This document shows positions 20,498 to 21,546 of a stretch of DNA of 21,546 bases, in pieces. The position numbers and the translations under genes were made by a program. The stretch's first letter is position 1. Each line of letters opens with the position of its first letter. A model generated the notes under the pieces. That model was not told where the DNA came from. It made no database searches and was given only the letters and a program-made list of their open reading frames with translations. Source of the stretch: Candidatus Pacearchaeota archaeon (lineage in GTDB: Archaea; Nanoarchaeota; Nanoarchaeia; Pacearchaeales; GW2011-AR1); NCBI GenBank assembly GCA_023228245.1, contig JALOBN010000042.1, positions 1-21,546 on the forward strand, given 5' to 3'.

Positions 20498-20505
20498 TAT
20501 AAATA
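20498..20505 (+). promoter_or_regulatory. TATA box ahead of the mini-CRISPR
   Basis: TATAAATA at 20498-20505 faces the array. Transcription starting about 25 nt downstream would begin near 20527, 13 nt before the first repeat. Confidence 0.55.
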
Positions 20506-20539
20506 CTAAGGGCGCTCAAAAGTTTAATAGAACAACACC

Positions 20540-20649
20540 GTTGCAATCCATCCCGAGATGAGATGCCAATTGCAAGAATTCGTCGGAGCACATTATTTAA
20601 ACGAACGGGAAGGTTGCAATCCATCCCGAGATGAGATGCCAATTGCAAG
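20540..20649 (+). CRISPR. Mini-CRISPR: two 37-bp repeats, one 36-bp spacer
   Basis: The two identical 37-bp repeats are at 20540-20576 and 20613-20649. They begin GTTGCAATCC and end CAATTGCAAG; the middle is CATCCCGAGATGAGATG. The spacer is 20577-20612. The repeat ends ATTGCAAG, very like the ATTGAAAG/C crRNA tag of archaeal repeats, which sets the plus orientation; TTGCAAT...ATTGCAA is an inverted repeat in the repeat ends. No cas gene is in the window, so host Cas proteins would be needed. I saw no match to the spacer elsewhere in the window. A plain direct repeat is the alternative, but the repeat/spacer lengths fit CRISPR. Confidence 0.8.
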
Positions 20650-20693
20650 TGCCTTCCAGCTATCATATTGTGGATGAAAATAAGCCTAAATGG

Positions 20694-20721
20694 GAGAGGC
20701 GATACATCCGCCCCTCTTTTT
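20694..20721 (+). terminator. Terminator-like hairpin after the array
   Basis: AGAGGCG pairs imperfectly with CGCCCCTCT, then TTTTT (20717-20721). Position and orientation suit the end of the array transcript. Bases 20722-20785 show nothing further. Confidence 0.5.
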
Positions 20722-20785
20722 CTCCAGATGCTAGACGGCTCCTAGGTGCTGTTTGGGCAACCCGGTCTAAAGATAGGTTTTACCT

Positions 20786-20852
20786 ACATTAAGCATTAAG
20801 GCTTAATCCTTAATAGATACTCTCTTAAGTCTTAAAGATTAATCCTTAATGC
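20786..20852. repeat. Second copy of the par TTAA comb
   Basis: Same eight TTAA cores in the same 7/15-bp spacing as bases 1-66, with one difference near the start (CATTAAGG instead of CCTTAAGG). The TTAA cores are all kept. Confidence 0.75.
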
Positions 20853-21546
20853 ATGGAAGTAGTAGCAATAGCAAACCAGAAGGGAGGTTGTGGCAAGACC
20901 ACAACAGCAGTTAATCTATCTGCTTGTCTTGCGGCCAAAGGGAAAAAAGTCCTACTAATCGACCTGGACCCCCAAGGATCGGCTACAACCCATCTAGCGA
21001 TCAATAATTTTGAAAACACCATGTACGAGGCCATGCTGGGCGATCTCAGCCTATCGCAGCTCACCACGCTCACAGAGATCAACGGCTTAGATATCATCCC
21101 CGCAGATAAGCGACTCGGGAAAGCAGAGATGGAAATAGCTGGTAAATCCATCGCCAGAGAGAGGATATTAAAACCAAAGATCCAAACTCAAAATGCCTAT
21201 GACTTCATCATCATCGACACGCCGCCCAACCTCGGATTTTTGACTATTAACGCGATGGTGGCCAGCGATACCGTGCTTGTGCCAATCCAAACAGAGTTCT
21301 TTGCGATTCAAGGGTTATCGATGATCCTGGATTTGGCAAAGGCGATCTCTGAGGGTCTAGGCCAGGATCTGAAGCTAAGATATTTGCTGACCATGTACGA
21401 CGCCAGAACCAAAATGGGGAAAGAGGTAATCACGCGAGTTCGTGAGCTTCTCGGAGATGATGTCTTCAAGGTCGTCATTCCCAGGAGCATCAAGCTGGCC
21501 GAAGCTCCGAGCTATGGAAAGCCCATTCATTTGATAGATCCTGAAG
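20853..21546 (+). CDS. parA: ParA-family partition ATPase, second copy, cut by window end
   Basis: Matches the 68-811 gene at about 96% over 694 bases, with only two amino-acid changes seen (Ser to Asn near residue 51, Pro to Leu near residue 73). The Walker motifs are intact. The frame is open to the window edge (231 codons). Synonymous changes dominate, so both versions have been under selection to keep function. Either this is the same locus seen again after circling the plasmid in a mixed population, or a true second partition gene. Confidence 0.9.
   Translation, partial: MEVVAIANQKGGCGKTTTAVNLSACLAAKGKKVLLIDLDPQGSATTHLAINNFENTMYEAMLGDLSLSQLTTLTEINGLDIIPADKRLGKAEMEIAGKSIARERILKPKIQTQNAYDFIIIDTPPNLGFLTINAMVASDTVLVPIQTEFFAIQGLSMILDLAKAISEGLGQDLKLRYLLTMYDARTKMGKEVITRVRELLGDDVFKVVIPRSIKLAEAPSYGKPIHLIDPE

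Noticed and set aside
20435..20666. N-terminal extension of the 20055-20435 membrane protein through the repeat region
   Set aside because: The reading is antisense to the CRISPR repeats, lacks an SD, and hides a normal signal-like start with SD at 20435.

Overview
The window looks like an archaeal plasmid or plasmid-derived element, most likely from a methanogen. The evidence is TATA boxes 22-30 nt before several starts, often giving leaderless transcripts; Shine-Dalgarno sites of the GGAGG or AAGGTGAT type; archaeal-style primase, Lsm-like and winged-helix proteins; and many small secreted proteins. A Methanothrix/Methanosaeta-like host is my guess from the flavour of the small proteins (3037-3267, 18393-18791); it is not proven. 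Bases 1-761 reappear at 20786-21546 with about 28 mismatches (about 96% identity), nearly all synonymous. The simplest readings are a circular element of about 20.8 kb closed over a divergent variant, or a tandem/cointegrate carrying two par loci.

Layout. 1-1146: partition locus (ParA plus a small ParB/ParR-like protein), with TTAA-centred repeats upstream and inside the second gene. 1143-2130: acylphosphatase-like protein among damaged small ORFs. 2139-4065: unknown gene, GIY-YIG protein, secreted thermonuclease, winged-helix regulator. 4295-6008: minus-strand membrane protein, frameshifted gene, unknown 236-aa protein and an RHH repressor with its palindromic operator. 6009-7421: mostly non-coding, with a zinc-ribbon gene, a GC-rich insert and a strong hairpin. 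7422-10831: replication operon of four tightly coupled genes (Lsm-like, primase-polymerase, helicase, Lsm-like), with at least ten TGTCGC iterons inside the helicase gene that look like an origin. 10832-12031: small helical protein, terminase-small-like HTH protein and HNH protein. 12080-16343: secreted proteins; five of the six plus-strand ones share a conserved leader just before the start codon. 16344-17660: almost no genes, several strong inverted repeats. 17663-18791: a membrane-anchored exported protein and a 5'-truncated gene. 19467-20435: TPR protein and small membrane protein. 20498-20725: a mini-CRISPR (two 37-bp repeats, one 36-bp spacer) with its own TATA box and terminator-like hairpin, and no cas genes in the window.

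How it works together. The Rep operon and the iterons inside it should initiate replication; ParA and its partner should segregate the element using the TTAA comb; RHH, winged-helix and HTH regulators each have a dyad operator at their own promoter. The cargo is mainly exported: a nuclease, an Ada-type zinc protein and a family of small secreted proteins under one shared leader. The mini-CRISPR may borrow host Cas proteins against competing elements. The most notable theme is DNA recognition arrays placed inside coding sequence twice, in the partition gene and in the helicase gene.
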